Source of the DNA: CATQHB01 sp965262595
GTDB taxonomy: Bacteria; Chloroflexota; Dehalococcoidia; Lucifugimonadales; UBA3495
Assembly (NCBI GenBank): GCA_965262595.1
Contig: OZ253548.1
Location: forward strand, 1 to 64,000
DNA: 64,000 bases
Reading direction: 5' to 3'
The position numbers were made by a program, and so were the translations under genes. This document shows, in pieces, positions 62,204 through 64,000 of this stretch (its first letter is position 1; each line of letters opens with the position of its first letter). The notes below the pieces were generated by a model. The model was given only the letters and a program-made list of their open reading frames with translations. It had not been told where the DNA came from and did not search any database.

Positions 62204-63598
62204 CTAGGCGTATTGGTACTCTCTCAGGGAAACAACCAACTGGAGCATTTCCCCGATTCTCTCGCCGGCTTCCCGCGCATCAGTCCAGGTCAGGGGACCT
62301 GATTCCTGGGCATGGTTGACCAATTGCTGACGGTTTTCCTCCTGAACTTCCAGCGGGCCCAACAAATCAATGCAACTGTCCACCAGTTCTGCCGGTTCCA
62401 GGTCGCCACGGGCGTGCAGCCGGTTAATGATCGCCTGGATGCCCGGCTTGTTAGTGTCCCCCACCATTTCGGCGGAGAAGTTAATGCGCTTCATCAAGGT
62501 GCCGCTGTTAATCCATTCGGCGCCGGTGTGCCAACCCTCTACGCTGGGGGGATTCAGCAGTTCCTGGCCCATGTACCCGGCTTCTTTGGAAAGATTGCCA
62601 ATGCCCGGAGCCGGGAATTTGTAGCCGCCGACCAGCCGCAGGGTTCCCACCAGTACCTCGGCGGGACTCTTGATTTTGGCGAACTGAGCTTCTTTGAAGA
62701 AATCCGACAAGAACAGCGTCCGCAATACCGACCGCATATCGTAACCCGATTCGGTATAGGTTCGGGCCAGCAGGTCGATGGCCTCCGAGTTGGTGGGCGG
62801 AGTTACCGACCAGGCCGGAACTTGCGGTTCATCGGCAACGAAGAAGTTGTAAAGGTGACGGGCGACGAACTGAGCGGTTGAAGGCTGCTGGCAGATGATT
62901 TCGATGATGTCTTCGCCGTTGAAGTTGCCGGTATGTCCCAGGAAGGTCTTTTCCTGGTCGTCATGGTCCTCTTCCTGGTACTCAAACTCCCAGTCGTAGC
63001 GGCCATGGGCATTGCGTGGAATCGATGCGGCAATAGTCCAGCCGGTGAAGGCCCGAGAGCACTCCTGCACATCGTCCTCGGTATAGTTGCCCACGCCCAT
63101 ACTGAACAGTTCAAGCAGTTCACGGCCCCAGTTCTCATTCACCGCATCGGCATGATTGTCGCAGTTGTCCAGCCAGAAAATCATCGCCGGGTTCCTGGCC
63201 AACTCAACCAACAGGTCTTTGTAGCTACCCATACCCGTCTGTCGGAACATGTCCACCTGGGCTATCATCTCATGCCAGTGGTCCAGCTTGGACCCGCCGG
63301 TGGCGAAAACCTGATGCCAGAAAAGCACCATCTTTTCCTGCAGCACCCGGTCGGTGTTCAACAATGAGTGGAGCCAGGCGGAGGCCCCCATGCCGGGAGA
63401 AGTTATCGGTTTCCATAGGGAAGGATGGTAGCGCAGAAACTCATACCGGTCTGCCCCGGTCTGGGTTTCCGGATTAAGTAATTCCTCGACCGTTGCTTCA
63501 TAGCCCCTGGCAGCGCGTTCCTCCAACTCTTCCCGGGTGGCGCCGAAACCGGCGCGGCGCATCAGATGGGCCATTAGCGCTATATCTTGGCTAGCCAT
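62204..63598 (-). CDS. DUF1800 protein, cassette copy 2
   Basis: A 464-residue paralogue of the protein at 54283-55686. It has the same order: IALMAHLMRRAGFGATREEL, KMVLFWHQVFATGGSKLD, NENWGRELLELFSMGVG, YTEDDVQECSRAFTGWT and LNPPSVEGWHTGAEWI. GGAGG precedes the ATG. Identity is high in the core and lower in the ends, so the duplication is not recent. It is the first gene of its cassette. Confidence 0.92.
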   Translation of the reverse strand: MASQDIALMAHLMRRAGFGATREELEERAARGYEATVEELLNPETQTGADRYEFLRYHPSLWKPITSPGMGASAWLHSLLNTDRVLQEKMVLFWHQVFATGGSKLDHWHEMIAQVDMFRQTGMGSYKDLLVELARNPAMIFWLDNCDNHADAVNENWGRELLELFSMGVGNYTEDDVQECSRAFTGWTIAASIPRNAHGRYDWEFEYQEEDHDDQEKTFLGHTGNFNGEDIIEIICQQPSTAQFVARHLYNFFVADEPQVPAWSVTPPTNSEAIDLLARTYTESGYDMRSVLRTLFLSDFFKEAQFAKIKSPAEVLVGTLRLVGGYKFPAPGIGNLSKEAGYMGQELLNPPSVEGWHTGAEWINSGTLMKRINFSAEMVGDTNKPGIQAIINRLHARGDLEPAELVDSCIDLLGPLEVQEENRQQLVNHAQESGPLTWTDAREAGERIGEMLQLVVSLREYQYA

Positions 63599-63722
63599 GT
63601 TTTATCCTCCATTTTGACCCGGAGGTGACGATTATTCGTCCGGATTGATCAGGTCTAGTTTACATCCGACCTGATTATCCTAAAAAGTTGGCAGAATTGT
63701 CAATACTGGCGTGGAATAGGCA

Positions 63723-63830
63723 AGGTCTTTCGAAAGTCCTGGTTCAGGTGTTTCCCAGCTCCCCCTCAGCTTATCCGGGGGCCGGGTCATACTCGCGCTC
63801 ATCCCGAGCCTGTCGAAGGGTCGGCTCGCC
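63723..63830. repeat. Dispersed repeat family A, copy 4 (longest)
   Basis: TCTTTCGAAAGTCCTGGTTC, then CCCTCAGCTTATCCGGGGGC, and GAGCCTGTCGAAGGGTCGGC. It has the same orientation as copy 2. The rest of the right end (63831-64000) has two degenerate GCCG(T/C)TGATGGTT units and no gene. Confidence 0.65.
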
Positions 63831-64000
63831 GTTCGCGGGAGTTCCCTTGATAATCGAACTATTCTTTGGAATGGGCTCTGATGCACCGAAATGCAGCCGT
63901 ACTTAGCTGCCGGTCGATGGTTTGGAGGGCAAGTACCTTTGCCGTTGATGGTTTGTGCCGCTGATGGTTCGGCCGGGATTCTATAGGTTATAAAGAGGTA

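Noticed and set aside
1..64000. CRISPR array, prophage or integrative element
   Set aside because: No regularly spaced identical repeats, no phage structural genes, integrase or attachment repeats were seen; the only mobile gene is the IS transposase.

Overview
The window looks like chromosomal DNA from a Chloroflexota bacterium, most probably a Dehalococcoidia/SAR202-like lineage. The reasons are moderately high GC, four distinct luciferase-like (flavin/F420) monooxygenases, a Gfo/Idh/MocA dehydrogenase, an aldo/keto reductase, an FAD amine-type oxidoreductase, several NHL beta-propellers, two DUF1501/DUF1800 pairs and a HemQ-type haem protein. The lineage is an inference from gene content; there is no rRNA here to prove it.

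Layout. 1-4.1 kb: a restriction-modification locus on the minus strand (a fused nuclease-methylase, a PIN-domain protein, and a frameshifted specificity subunit running off the edge). 4.2-12.4 kb: an MFS carrier, copper ATPase CopA with an expanding in-frame 12-bp repeat, two related small membrane proteins, and SecA. 12.7-14.3 kb: an AT-rich island of four very small minus-strand genes with near-consensus promoters, palindromic operator candidates and strong terminators. Three of the four are paralogues of an unrecognised family. 14.5-24 kb: oxidoreductases and luciferase-like enzymes, a nucleoside deoxyribosyltransferase-like protein, an Asp-box propeller, and a sulfurtransferase interrupted by an in-frame TGA. 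24.3-32.9 kb: a VapBC pair, MnmA, RNase HII with a YraN-type protein, an FAD oxidoreductase, an NHL-HAD-ComB operon, and HemQ. 32.9-34.5 kb: a two-gene unit of a DUF4365 nuclease-like protein and an unrecognised partner. 34.7-43 kb: housekeeping genes (aconitase, ferredoxin, Lrp/AsnC regulator, Bax-inhibitor-1 protein, tRNA-Ser(GCT), MiaB, NadA).

43.2-47.6 kb: a TerY-type signalling triad (vWA protein, PP2C phosphatase, kinase with zinc ribbons) followed by a zinc-ribbon/membrane/Thr-Pro-stalk protein and a small membrane protein. An IS4/IS701-like element (47.6-48.7 kb) is inserted into the 3' end of that small gene. Beyond it is a lipoprotein with an HNH nuclease domain and a lamin-tail domain. 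50.4-51.7 kb: an orphan PstS preceded by a Pho-box-like array with exact 11-bp spacing. 52-63.6 kb: two paralogous copies of a DUF1800 - DUF1501 - NHL-propeller cassette on the minus strand, separated by a plus-strand group of luciferase-like enzyme, cupin and alpha/beta hydrolase.

Two families of dispersed repeats punctuate the intergenic spaces. The best candidates for undescribed biology are the small-protein island at 12.7-14.3 kb, the extended TerY cluster, the DUF4365 pair and the duplicated DUF1800/DUF1501/NHL cassette.
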